Assembly (NCBI RefSeq): GCF_963678635.1
Contig: NC_087068.1
Coordinates: 31,126,318 to 31,190,317, forward strand
Length of the DNA: 64,000 bases
Origin: Symsagittifera roscoffensis
Lineage: Eukaryota > Xenacoelomorpha > Acoela > Convolutidae
Reading direction: 5' to 3'
Positions 31,451 to 42,501 of the stretch are shown here, piece by piece. The position numbers and the translations under genes are program-made. Position 1 is the first letter of the stretch, and every line of letters starts with the position of its first letter. Under the pieces are notes generated by a model. That model saw only the letters and a list, made by a program, of their open reading frames with translations. It did not search any database and was not told the origin of the DNA.

Positions 31451-34200
31451 TTGTAAACAGAAAACAGTTATAGTAACATTTTGGTATTGCAACTAGAGTA
31501 TATCTTGCAGCTAGATATTTCATTAAATCGGGTAAGTTAAATGTTTCAGAATTTGAGATAAATCGCCATTTTAATTTTTCAGATTTAAAGTTGTTTCAGC
31601 TTTTGAGACAAAAGGCTACTTCAAAATTTGAGTAAAATGGCTACTTCATTATTTTAAAACTTGAGCTAATCGCAGTAACGATTGTCTGTCACTAAAGTTT
31701 ATCCTAATCACCGATAGGGAAGTTTTATCCTAATGGCTGATATGATGACTTTTATCCCGATTGTTGTTGTTGATTTTCAACCTAGTTCCTGATTATGAAT
31801 TTTATCCTTCATTCTGCTGGCGACCTTCTATTTAATTGCTGAAGATGATATTGATGCTAATTGATAATGACAAAAGCTACATGTCTGAATTAATAAATTT
31901 TTTTGTATGTTCTTGATAATTTCTTCATAATTCAAAAGCAGAAAAATTTTTCTAAGGTTTTCAATTTGTGTGTTTCTAATGTGTTAACAATTAAGCCGAT
32001 TAGAAATTGATCATAGTTAGCTGAAAACCACAAACTGAATGCGCATTTTTCTTACAGTTTGAGGAATCAGGTCAAAAACATCGGAATCCCGACGGCACAA
32101 TTATCTGCACATTTTATCATTTCTAAAATGATTTCCACAAATTTTGTGCAAATTGTGCTTTTTGGATTAGTTTTGAGCAATACATTGTTGATGTAATTCA
32201 CTTCTAGTTTGTACGAGTAAAAAAAAATTGAAACATTTAGATCTGCTGAGGATTCCATGACAAAAAAATTCTTGATATGATGCGGAAACAACTAACAAAA
32301 TGCAAAAAGTTTGTTTTAGTATTGAAATGAATCGGGTTAGCTTGAAAGAAATTTTTTTTCTTAAAGTTTTCTGGAAATCTCAAGAATCTCAACGTGGTAT
32401 CATATATTTTTCGGTGAATCCAAAACGTTTTTGAAAAGCTATGAAGTAAAAAGTCATTTTTGATTCCTAGATCCAAAAAAAGATCCGTTTCAAAACTTCA
32501 TATTTTGTAATTCAATAAATGAAAGTTTTGAGCGCTTTGTCACCTTAAAATAAACTATTCTAAAATTCTTGGATAACTTATGAAGATGAAGTATTTACCG
32601 ACGAGAGCTAAAAACGCAACTTTTCTAAAAAAATGAATCAGCATCAGTTTCATTAAAAGTTACAATTTCAGCAAACGAAATGGCATAGTGAAATTTTAAA
32701 AGTTCCGACTGCTGTGTTTTTGAAAGCAAAAACAATAATTTCCTGAAAACATGTTCGATTAGATGCTCAAAAAACGCGAACAACAACACTTTTTAGTCAT
32801 TTATCATCTTCTTTCCCCTCCTTCGCTATGAATAGCTGCAGCAGAATTTTTTTAGTAACTGCAGCATAAGAGAAATAACTGCAACATGCCGAAATGTTTT
32901 ACTGCTGTACTGTAATTATTTTATCAACTATTTTGGCAGGGCAATTTTTTTTATCTGTTTTTGGGCTCTAAACTGCATTCTAAGTTTGCGAAAGAAGGTA
33001 CGTCAAATTTTCACCAAACTTAAACACGACAATTTTCCAAACCATTTTTATTTGAGTGTAATATTAACAGTACACACGCAGTAATTTTGTTAAGTTTTGC
33101 TTCACTAAGTTGTTCACTAAAGCATTTAACTTGTTACCGTAACTGCTTTTTACCAAATTCATATTAGCGTACCATTTAAGAAATTTTCGGTTCTTTCTTT
33201 TTTGCGAAATTTTTCGCAGAAACTAATTGAGATTATAATTTCTCAAAAGTAGAGGACTATACTATTGAAAATTGTTCCAATGGGTAATCATGGGTTTACA
33301 GAACACTTGTTTGGTTTTAATTAAAGTTTCGACTATGCCCTGAATATTTTCTTCAAGATGCATGTTTTTGATAAACTGAAACCCCTCTTGAGCTTGTGCA
33401 CTGGTTACTGCTGCATGGTCTCAGTTGAGTGACTCTGTCTGAAAGGTTTCCATCCTGTACCACAGGTGTAACGGAGATTGTGGGCACATGTCAAAATTAA
33501 AGAAGCAGAAACGGTTAAGCTCGAGAAATTATACAAACCGGATATAAAGGACTAGAAAAGGGAAAATCAAGGCTGAATTGAGTTTCACTTGTGAAATTTT
33601 AGACTAATTTTGAATTTTGGTGGCCTGTTTTACTGCAACAAGAGGTCATTATGGACAATTTTACTGAAACAGTTCTCTGCGAAAAAAATTCGAGAAACAA
33701 CTTGAGGTTTGTGTTTCGAGATATGTGGTTTCGATGAAATTTGTTTGATGCTTTCATTATTAATATTATATACTATTTGCAGTACAAAATTGCCTAATCG
33801 TTCTCTGTCTTTTTCAAGAGCAGTTTTCGCTGTCTGCAACACTTCATATTATGAGTTGTTTTTCTATCTAAACCATACTTTTTGCTAGTACTGTTGATTG
33901 AACCATTTTTTTGTTTCTTTTGAATTAAAGTTTGATTAATCTTGATTCCTTTTATTTCGTTTTGCGAGGAGCAACTGAAGTAGAGTTCAAAATTTCTTCA
34001 AACTTTTTATTTAATTTCTAGCCACCTAAGGCTGCTGTGGATCTACATGAACTTGAACTTGTGAACTTGTTCGAAACTCATGTAGACTACGTTGACTGAA
34101 AGGGGGAGAAGCGATGCAACCTGCTCGCATGCTTAGGAAACACGGAGTGAGGAAAGAAGAGACGCCCCCTTCCCCCGCAAAGTCTGACTGACAATACGGT
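31451..34200. other. 2.75 kb AT-rich intergenic, no gene seen
   Basis: Both strands were read. There are only short ORFs of AT-rich composition. Local direct repeats such as TTTTATCC(T/C) occur at 31690-31810. GAGC at 34201-34204 is the left target duplication of element C. Confidence 0.5.
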
Positions 34201-34204
34201 GAGC

Positions 34205-34834
34205 TTTTACGCTAGCAATACTAAGAACGTCGGACAAAACGCTTGCTAGGAATAAAGGGTCCTTTCTACTTTCTATCTTAGAAAATAAATCTAAAATTCG
34301 CTGAGAAATATTTTATTAGAAAAGAAGTTAGTATGAATTTACTGCAAGTTGCCTTTTGACTCAATATTTATTTTAAGGGTGAGATTGGAGATATTTTTAC
34401 TGAGAATGGAATATATTTTATAGAGAATGGTTGGGGTGGTTGAAGAGAATGGTGGTGGTGTTAGAAGAGAATTTGTTGGAATGAATTCCCGTAGTTTTGA
34501 GCTTCTATTTATACTCAATTGGGGAAATCACGCCACTTTTCGTATCAAATGAGAAGTTTCTTTTAACTTCGTATTCTTTATTCGTACATTCGTATTTTAC
34601 GAGAAGAAGGTTTCGTATGCTCGTACTTTACGAGAGGAGTCGTTATTATTCGTATTGAATGAGAATAGTCGTTTTATTTCTCAATGCTTGAAACGTTATA
34701 CGAATTATTCCAATAGCATTTCCCTTCCTTTTGCAAACGGATAAAAACATATTTATTTTGTGGTGGCGGCGGCGTCACACTTTGTGAGCACAATAAATTA
34801 ATTCATGTTTCTGTTTCCATTTGAAATCAGAACG
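34205..34834 (-). repeat. left LTR of element C
   Basis: 630 bp, close to the 631-bp LTRs of element B, ending next to the TATCCATCCTCC sequence (polypurine tract on the minus strand). The first bases read TTTTACGC instead of TATTACGC. Confidence 0.9.
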
Positions 34835-35391
34835 TATCCATCCTCCTATTTGGAGAGGAAAAAACTAAAACGTTTATTTTTTTTATCTGCTATTCAAGTG
34901 AGGTAATTGTTAATCGATCAAAGCTATTTTTGTTCAACCTCATGGAGTCTGTTCAGTAGTTTGCTGGTGTTATAGGTAGCAGATGTTATTGAAGACCTAA
35001 TCTTTTGAGTCAGGCTTGAATGAATAAAATACAACAGTTACATTTATAAATCAAAATAGAGTTTACATAACCAAGATCAAATTATAAATTGAAATACATC
35101 AAAATTATTTGTTTCTCAAAATTTTGAAGTTCAGTTTAATATTAATATTCCTTGAATATTCTTTTCTCGAAGTTTCCTTTTCGTATTGAAGTATGTGAAG
35201 TGGGTGTCCATATGCGAAATAAGGGGGGGACTGGTTCATACAAAAGGGTAAATTTTTGTTTTTTTTTGTTTTTTTATAAAAATCAAAATTGTTGGAAAAG
35301 GCAAAATTTGTAGCTATACTACATAGCTAAATAAAATGAAAGGATAATTTTTTAAGTCAAAGAATAAACTTCTATGATTTTACTTCCAATT

Positions 35392-36307
35392 TATTACGCT
35401 AGCAATACTATGAACGTCGGACAAAACGCTTGCTAGGAATAAAGGGTCCTTTCTACTTTCTATCTTAGAATGTAAATCTAAAATTCGCTGAGAAATATTT
35501 TATTAGAAAAGAAGTTAGTATGAAATTACTGCAAGTTGCCTTTTGACTCAATATTTATTTTACGGGTGAGATTGGAGATATTTTTACTGAGAATGGAAAG
35601 TATTTTATAGAGAATGGTTGGGGTGGTTGAAGAGAATGGTGGTGGTGTTAGAAGAGAAATTGTTGAGAATGACTTCCCGTAGTTTTTAGCTTCTATTTAT
35701 ACTCAGATGGGAAATCGTACCACTTTATCGTATCAAATGAGAAGTTACTTCTTAACTTCGTATTCTCTTTTCTTGCATTCGTATTTTACGAGAAGAATAT
35801 TTCGTATGCTCGTATTTTACGAGAAGAATCGTTATTATTCGCATTGAACGAGAATAGTCGTTTTATTTCTCAATGCTTAAAACGTTATACGAATTTTTCC
35901 AATAGCATTTCCCTTCCTTTTGCAAAGGGATAAAAACATATTTATTTTGTAGTGGCGGCGGCTCGTATGCTCGTATTTTACGAGAAGAATCGTTATTATT
36001 CGCATTGAACGAGAATAGTCGTTTTATTTCTCAATGCTTAAAACGTTATACGAATTTTTCCAATAGCATTTCCCTTCCTTTTGCAAAGGGATATAAACAT
36101 ATTTATTTTGTAGTGGCGGCGGCTCGTATGCTCGTATTTTACGAGAAGAATCGTTATTATTCGCATTGAACGAGAATAGTCGTTTTATTTCTCAATGCTT
36201 AAAACGTTATACGAATTTTTCCAATAGCATTTCCCTTCCTTTTGCAAAGGGATAAAAACATATTTATTTTGTAGTTCATATTTCAGTTTCCATTTGAAAT
36301 CAGAACA
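35392..36307 (-). repeat. right LTR of element C, enlarged by a triplication
   Basis: 916 bp rather than 630. The excess comes from three tandem copies of a 161-bp segment and is partly offset by a deletion near the right end, where GTGGCGGCGGCGTCAC is lost in the last copy. Confidence 0.9.
35802..36275. repeat. 161-bp tandem triplication inside the LTR
   Basis: Units start at 35802, 35963 and 36124 with TCGTATGCTCGTATTTTACGA, and the last is 152 bp. The units are almost identical, so the expansion is recent. Each repeats the GAGAATAGTCG and CAATAGCATTTCCC stretch of the LTR. Confidence 0.92.
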
Positions 36308-36311
36308 GAGC

Positions 36312-37165
36312 CCTGCCTCCTTCGTCACTGTGGACAACGAAAAGGTAAATGGAGGAAAGTTCATCTCATCATACGAAGAAGAAAAGAAAAAAACTAAGAG
36401 CACAAGAGCAGCCATGAAGCAAAAGATCAGGAGCTAGAACTCCAAGTCATTTTCGGGGAGTCGCAGTCTACGTAAAGTATTCCACCTCTCGGGATGAAGG
36501 ATGTGTGAGGAACCGCAAAGACGCCATAATAGTCCACGTATTGATGAGATAGGTTGACAACATAAAATTTACAAAACTGCGATGAAGATTACGAAACTCT
36601 CGAACACTGAACCCTAGACTACCCAGCGACGCTGGCAGGCCGACATCACTTACTTGGCAAAACTTCTGTGTTTTTTCATCCTTACAGAAGGCGCCAGAGT
36701 GACAATAAGAAAACGATACAAAGCAGCAGCAGCTTTACAAAGGTGGAATCAGAATTCAAATTGAATGGAATGAGATAAATAATTTAAGAAATCTGTTAAT
36801 TTACTTCTGATATCTCACTTTGTTTCAAAAACATTAGCCAAATTTTTTTTCTGAAACAAACAAAAAGTTGGAAGTCGGAAATAGTTCGCAACTGCAAGAC
36901 TTATAAAGTTGAGTTTTGTTATGAAAAAATGAATAAATAGTGGAATTAAACTCAAACCAAATTTTAATTGTAAAAAACTGAATTTGAGCCTTAAAAAATT
37001 GAAAAGTAAAAGATTTAAGCTTTTTGTTTCAGTAATGAAAAGGTCAAAAACAGCTCTTTATCAGCTCTTTACTATCAACTGAACAAATAGTGAGGGTTAA
37101 ACGCTTGAAGAAATTCTTCAAAAAATCAAGCTTTGTGCGTAAACAAGATTGATTTTACAAAATTG
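36312..37165. other. intergenic, no gene seen
   Basis: Slightly more balanced composition at 36312-36730 but no ORF or motif that I can support. CAAAATTG at 37158-37165 is the target duplication of the next MITE. Confidence 0.4.
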
Positions 37166-37381
37166 GGCTCTTTTCCAGTCCCCCCTTTAATTTTTTCTGA
37201 AATTCATTATATGAAAGTCTATTTAAAATGATTTTTCATGTTAGAAACTGCAATAAAACCTGTCAGCGTGAATAGGTGAACAAATTTCTACAACATTTCT
37301 AACAAGCAAATTGCCGTGTGAACAATTTTTGAGCACCTTTTTTTGTAATTTAACAAGGGGGTGGGAAACTGGAAAAGAGCC
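37166..37381. mobile_element. hAT-like MITE, GGCTCTTTTCCAGT ends
   Basis: 216 bp with terminal inverted repeats GGCTCTTTTCCAGT and ACTGGAAAAGAGCC. It is flanked by the 8-bp duplication CAAAATTG (37158-37165 and 37382-37389). Ends and 8-bp duplication fit the hAT superfamily. It is non-coding. Confidence 0.9.
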
Positions 37382-37531
37382 CAAAATTGTAGATCATGCA
37401 ACTTGTGTATGGAATTGGATATTGCCGTGCATGTTGAAGTTAAAAAAAAATTAGGCTAAGTATAATTTTGTAAGAATCAAACAAATTGGATCGCAATTTA
37501 GAAATTTAAGATCAAAATAGTATGATCAAAT

Positions 37532-37943
37532 CAGGGGCGGATTTAGGGGAGGGGGCGGGCGCCCCCTTCAGGGATTCGATCCCCCGCCGACCCAAAGGGT
37601 CCCCCCTTTGATACTTTTTAAGAAATCCATTTTTGGCCAACAGACCCTAAAATTTTTATCAAGGCGCCTTCGGCGCCAATATATACTAACTTTGAGGGGG
37701 GCGCGCGCCCAAAAAAACGCAATTTTTTTTGTCAAACTTTCCAAAAAGAGCCCAAAAATGGCTTTTTTACCTGTTTTTTCAAAAATTTGCCTGCTGCGCA
37801 GAAAATTTGGCCAAAACAGCGTTTTTATACTGCTTTAGGAGAGCTCGGAAAATCAATTTGGTCGACCTAAAAAAAAGTCGTTAAAACTTTCGAAAATTTT
37901 TTGAAAATCCGCCCCTGGATCAAAAATCCTTGATCCGCCCCTG
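37532..37943. mobile_element. MITE, CAGGGGCGGAT ends
   Basis: 412 bp beginning CAGGGGCGGATT and ending GATCCGCCCCTG, flanked by ATCAAAT on each side (37525-37531 and 37944-37950). The interior has near-terminal palindromes (GGCGCCTTCGGCGCC, GGGCGCGCGCCC). It is the complete partner of the copy at 1744-2124. It is probably hAT-derived, given the near-8-bp duplication. Confidence 0.88.
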
Positions 37944-37950
37944 ATCAAAT

Positions 37951-38781
37951 CACATTTTAAGATCAAAATAGAAAGATCAAATCACATTTTGGAAATTGTT
38001 TTGTTGAGTATTGATTGATACTTTAAAATTTAACAAATAAACGATTTGCTTTGTCTGTTTTTAGTTTTTTCATTTATCGAACCTGCTAAAAGTTTGTGCT
38101 TTAAAAATAGATATGTATGGTTACAAAATGAGCTGTGATTGACAAATATATTTTTAATAATTTGTCTGTTGTGCATGCAAACGTTTTTAATAAGTGACTT
38201 TCCTCAATTTTGATTTCTAATTGTTGTTTATTGGAATCGAATAAACCGAAAGACTTTCAATAGTTGGATATTGTAAAACCTGAATTCAACAGCCGTACCA
38301 GATTGAAAACGATAATTAACATCTGCACAACAAGCGGAAGAACAATTAATTCCAAATAAAACGAAAACGTTCATCCGTTTCGCTAATTTTTAAATAAAGT
38401 TGTTATCAAAAAATTTTTCCTTTCATCATTTTTCAAAGCAGTTGGGGTTTTGAAGGCCAAACCTTGACACAAAAAGCTTTCTTTTTTTTATTTTTACGCC
38501 TTAATGGCTTATAAGTTGTAATGATGGACAAATGTGTTAAACGTTTTCAACTGCTCAGCTCACAAAAATTCAAAATGTAAGTCAAACTGTATTTTGTTTT
38601 TATGGTGTGAAATCTGTTGTCAGTTTCCTAATTTTTCGAATCTGGTCAAAAATTTTGTGATTTACACTTTTACGGTAAGATTTGTTGTTACAATATCAGG
38701 TTTGATAGAAAAATACTTTTCGAATAGAACATCGGTTGAAAAGTTTCACTATAAAATTCAAAAATTGTACTAGATTCATTA
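37951..38781. other. AT-rich intergenic, no gene seen
   Basis: Nothing that I can support on either strand. Confidence 0.4.
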
Positions 38782-40039
38782 TTTTTGTTCCGACTTTCGA
38801 TACAAAAGTAACAGAATATTTGTGCTCGGGGTGGGTTTTTTTTTCTTCAGACAAATTTCGACTTTTTAACTAGCAATTTTTGACGGATTTTTTTAATATC
38901 ATTCAAAAGGTATTGTTGTACTGAGCTTAAATTTGAAAAGATATTTCACCTGTGATTATTTTTAGTACAGTTATGAGGGTTTAAAGACTGGCGTTTTGGC
39001 CATTTTGACCAATTTGGGACAATTAGCGCGCGATATAATTCGCGCTATTAACGCGTAAGCGGAGATTTAATCCGTCTTAAAAATCGTTCCAAATTGGTTG
39101 CAAGAAGCTTATTTGCCATAATTGATTTGTGTCAAGGAAAGAAATCTATCTTTTTGTACTTTAGAGGGCGTGTGGGGAGATGATTTTCATAAAAAAATGA
39201 AATTTTTAGAAAAAAAAACGTTGTTTTTTTTTAGTTCATTTAATTTTTTTCATGTTATTACTGCTGCTCCATAAACCTTAAAAGGCAGTCAGAACATTCA
39301 AGGCTTCGCCCTGATACGAGCAGTCTTGTTATACCTTAAAATTGATTTCAAATTGTTTTCAATTTCATTTTGGAAAAGCTTTCACGTTGTCATAATGAAT
39401 GAAGTGTGGCATAGTGAACAAGCTAGCAATTGTGAACGGATTCGTATTTCATACCTTGCTTCGTATTTCTACGCGTTTAGCCAAAATTACACGTAAAACA
39501 ATAACAAGACTGCCCGTATCAGGGCGAAGCCCTGAATGTTCCGACTGCCTTTTAAGGTTTATGGAGCAGCAGTAAAAGCATTAAAAAATTAAATGAAATA
39601 AAATAAAATGAAAATTTTTTCTGAAATTTGAAATTTTTTGTGAAAATCATACCCCCACACGCCATATAGAGTACAAAAAGAGAGATTTCGTTCCTTGTAA
39701 CAAATCAATTATGGCAAATAAGTTTCTTTTAACCAATTTGGAACGATTATAAGACGGATTAACTCTCCGCTTACGCGTTAATAGAGCGAAATATATCGCG
39801 CGTTAATTGTCCCAAATTGGCCAAAATGGCAATCTTTAAACCCCAATAACTTTACGAAAAATGATCACAGGTGAAATATCTTTTCAAATTTAAGCTCAGG
39901 ACAACAATACCTTTTGAAGGATATAAAAAAATTCCGTCAAAAATGGCTAGTTAAAAAGTCGAAATTTGTCTGAAGAAAAAAAAAACCCACCCCGAGCACA
40001 AATATTCCGTTACTTTCGTATCGAAAGTCGGAACAAAAA
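38782..40039. repeat. 1.26-kb inverted repeat (foldback)
   Basis: The left arm 38782-39332 and right arm 39501-40039 are inverted copies with a 168-bp spacer. Matching landmarks are TTTTTGTTCCGACTTTCGATAC, GTGCTCGGGGTGGG, GGCTTCGCCCTGATACG and their complements. Arms differ at scattered bases and small indels. The spacer resembles the interior of the GGCTCTTTTCC MITEs (GTCATAATGAATGAAGTGTGGCATAGTGAACAA, cut here by spacing differences). No ORF is shared by both arms. Confidence 0.9.
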
Positions 40040-40108
40040 AAGACAATTTTGACAAGTAGGAGAATTGGAAAGGGCGCATGACTACTCGTTACACATATAT
40101 GTTGAAGC

Positions 40109-40316
40109 GGCTCTTTTTCCTTCCCCCCCCCCACCCCCACCTCACACGAGCTTCAATATATTAGTGTAACGAGTGGTTTTACGAGGTTGAGTATGAAGAC
40201 CAAATATGTTTGTCGTGGCCTTATTAGTCTGTATGTAAATTTTATAACAATCGGACAATGTGGTCAACAAATTTACATGAAAAAATTAGCAGGTGGGGGG
40301 GGAAGGAAAAAGAGCC
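40109..40316. mobile_element. hAT-like MITE, GGCTCTTTTTCC ends, nested
   Basis: 208 bp between GGCTCTTTTTCCTTCCCCC and its near complement, with duplications GTTGAAGC (40101-40108 and 40317-40324). It is inserted in a related copy: the flanks 40080-40100 and 40325-40345 are the inverted equivalent of its own interior (ACTCGTTACAC...CTCGTGTGAGGTGGGG). Confidence 0.85.
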
Positions 40317-40440
40317 GTTGAAGCTCGTGTGAGGTGGGGAAAAGGAAAAATATCCGAAACATCATCATTAAATATCTTTCTCTTGTGAAAACAGCTGGTT
40401 TCGATCGTTAGGTCTCAACCCTATTTTGTTAATATTTTTA

Positions 40441-40537
40441 TTTAGGAAGCCTCTCTTCTGGCCTTGCCAGATTTCTAACAAGGACCAATGGTCTCTAGGT
40501 GCCTCACCCTACCACTTGCGCTACACGCAACTGCAAC
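40441..40537 (-). other. tRNA-like / SINE-like sequence at the element B insertion site
   Basis: The minus strand contains TAGCGCAAGTGGTAGGG, close to a pol III A box. About 40 nt downstream, TGTTAGAAATCTGG could be a decayed B box. I cannot fold a proper cloverleaf, so this is a SINE head or tRNA pseudogene at best. Element B inserted about 10 bp upstream of the A box. Confidence 0.3.
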
Positions 40538-41168
40538 TATTACGCTAGCAAAACTATAGACGTCGGACAAAACGCTTGCTAGGAATAAAGGGTCCTTTCT
40601 ACTTTCTATCTTAGAAAGTAAATCTAAAATTCGCTGAGAAATATTTTATTAAAAAAAGAAGTTAGTATGAATTTACAGCAAGTTGCCTTTTGAATTATAT
40701 CTATTTTAACGGTGAGATTAGAGATATTTTTACTGAGAGTAGATATTATTTTAGAGATTGGTTGGGGTGTTAGAAGAGAGTGGTGTTGGTGTTAGAAGAG
40801 ATATTGTTGAGAATGAATTCCCGTAGTTTTGAGCTTCTATTTATACTCAGATGGGGAAATCACGCCACTTTTCGTATCAAATGAGAAGTTACTTCTTAAC
40901 TTCGTATTCTCTATTCGTACATTCGTATTTTACGAGAAGAAGGTTTCGTATGCTCGTATTTTACGAGAGGAATCGTTAATATTCGCATTGAACGAGAATA
41001 GTCGTTTCAATTCTCAATGCTTAAAACGTTATACGAATTATTCCAATAGCATTTCCCTTCCTTTTGCAAGGGAATAAAAACATATTTCTTTTGGTGGTGG
41101 CGGCGGCGTCACATTTTGTGAACGCAATAAAATAATTCATGTTTCTGTTTCTACTTGAAATCATAACA
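40538..41168 (-). repeat. 3' LTR of element B
   Basis: Plus-strand TATTACGC to CATAACA, so the sense strand starts TG and ends TA. The sense strand has TATAAATA (40838-40845) and, about 190 nt downstream, AATAAA (40645-40650), a plausible poly(A) signal used by the transcript end. Confidence 0.92.
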
Positions 41169-41183
41169 TATCCATCCTCCTAT
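41169..41183 (-). promoter_or_regulatory. polypurine tract of element B
   Basis: The sense strand reads AAATAGGAGGATGGATA directly before the 3' LTR. The same sequence adjoins the LTR in element C (34835 on). It would prime plus-strand DNA synthesis. Confidence 0.7.
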
Positions 41184-41695
41184 TTGGAGAGGAAAAAACT
41201 GAAACTTTCATTTTTATTACTTTCACTTGAATAGTGGGGTAATTGTTGATCGATAGAAGCTTTTTCTTTCAATCTCATAAAGTTGGTTCAATAGTTTGTT
41301 GGTATTACAGTTAGCAGATGTTTTTGAACAACTGATACTTTGAGTCAGCCTTGAATGAATATAAACACATCAGTTACATTTATAAATCAAAATAGAGTTT
41401 ACACAACCAAGGGATTTAACTATAAAATAAAATACATCAAAATTATTTGTTTCTCAAAAGTTTGAAGGTTAGTTTTATTCCTTGTACATTCTTTTTCCGA
41501 AGTCTCCTTTCCTTCCTGAAGTATGTGAAGTCTGTCCAAACGCGTAATAAGGGGAGGGCTGGTTCATACAAAGGGGGTATTTTTTGTGTTTTTGTTTTTT
41601 TTATAAAAGTCAAAATTGTTGAGAAGGAAATTAATAGCTATACTACATAGCTATATAAAGCGAAAGAGTAAATGTTTAAATTAAAGGATAAATTT
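41184..41695 (-). other. 3' untranslated region of element B
   Basis: About 510 bp without a sense ORF. Element C keeps a homologous copy (34850-35380), so the region is conserved within the family. Confidence 0.6.
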
Positions 41696-42475
41696 TTACA
41701 ATTTTCCTTCCAACCGGGCTATAAGTTGGTGATTTTTTGTTTTCAAATAGTGGATTTGCTTTTTCAGCTCCCGGATTTGATGCGTTTCATGGATATGACT
41801 GCGCTGAATTTGCTCAGTATAGTCATCTAACTGGGGGGTTTGTAATTTTGCTGTCAGGTATTTTGCTGGGACATAGATTTTTTGATATTCAAGAAGGGAA
41901 TTAGTTATGGAATACATTTTTTTTATAGGGTGATAGGCTTCTAATTTAAAACGATTGATTAATGGATTCAAAGCATAATTGAGATCCATATTGAAGCCGG
42001 GATTACTGTTAGAATTAATGTATCGTTCCCTTTCTAACTGAATATGTAATTTAGTGTTTAATTCAGTGGGGTGCAAGGGCTGTCGCCTAATGGTCATTGG
42101 ATATTGAGAAGTTGATACCGGCGTATTTGCCGTTAGTATCTTATATGGTTTTACAATCTGGGTTCGCTTTTTAATTTTGGAATTCGAGGGAACCAGGGGT
42201 ATTTTGAAATCAGGGGGTGAAATTTTTAGGGGTGGTGGCTTTGATGCTGTAGTTATTTGGACAGCTGAATTGGTTTGAAGTAGTGGCTCAACGAAAGATC
42301 GTGTTGAGGTCGGCTTTGCAGTGGGTGTTGTAGTAGTAGAAACAGTTGGTTGTTGAGTGAGTGCTGACATCTGCGAGTCCAGTGGATCGGTTGGTGGCAA
42401 GAGCGAGAGAAGATCCTCAAAATCTCTCAAGTCGTCATCAAGTGTTGCGCCCATAGTTGAATCAGTTGGTATATC
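41696..42475 (-). CDS. Element B 3' ORF, likely second exon of a spliced accessory gene
   Basis: From the ATG at 42454 it has 252 residues, but the frame is open back to a splice acceptor, TTCTAG|GAT, at 42475/42476. It begins acidic (DDDLRDFEDLLSLL), has a Thr/Pro-rich middle, a Lys-rich patch (SKIKKRTQIVK) and a C-terminal coiled coil (about 215-250, HQIRELKKQIHYLKTKNHQL). The phase at the acceptor matches the donor at 44727/44728 inside the env leader, so the protein could start with the exon at 44728-44940 and total about 330 residues (about 287 from the internal ATG at 44811). Env would then be intronic, as with rev/tat/rex genes of complex retroviruses. The function is unknown; acidic N-terminus plus coiled coil would suit a transcription or export factor. 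Confidence 0.7.
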   Translation of the reverse strand, partial: DIPTDSTMGATLDDDLRDFEDLLSLLPPTDPLDSQMSALTQQPTVSTTTTPTAKPTSTRSFVEPLLQTNSAVQITTASKPPPLKISPPDFKIPLVPSNSKIKKRTQIVKPYKILTANTPVSTSQYPMTIRRQPLHPTELNTKLHIQLERERYINSNSNPGFNMDLNYALNPLINRFKLEAYHPIKKMYSITNSLLEYQKIYVPAKYLTAKLQTPQLDDYTEQIQRSHIHETHQIRELKKQIHYLKTKNHQLIARLEGKL

Positions 42476-42501
42476 CTAGAACAGTAGAATTTTTTTTTTT
42501 A

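Larger units (their letters stand above)
34205..36307 (-). mobile_element. Element C: internally deleted relative of element B
   Basis: The structure is LTR (34205-34834), 3' internal region (34835-35391, matching 41169-41713 of element B) and LTR (35392-36307). Everything between the last codons of the 3' ORF and the primer-binding site is missing. GAGC flanks both sides (34201-34204 and 36308-36311), a 4-bp target duplication. The deletion joint falls at CCAA, present at both parental break points in element B (41710-41713 and 54031-54034). It has no coding capacity. Confidence 0.9.

Noticed and set aside
40441-40537. Intact tRNA gene
   Set aside because: Only an A-box-like stretch is convincing. 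No cloverleaf or proper B box.
40829-41077. 82-codon ORF in the LTR, conserved in both LTRs of element B
   Set aside because: Conservation follows from LTR identity. It is antisense to the element and stops early.
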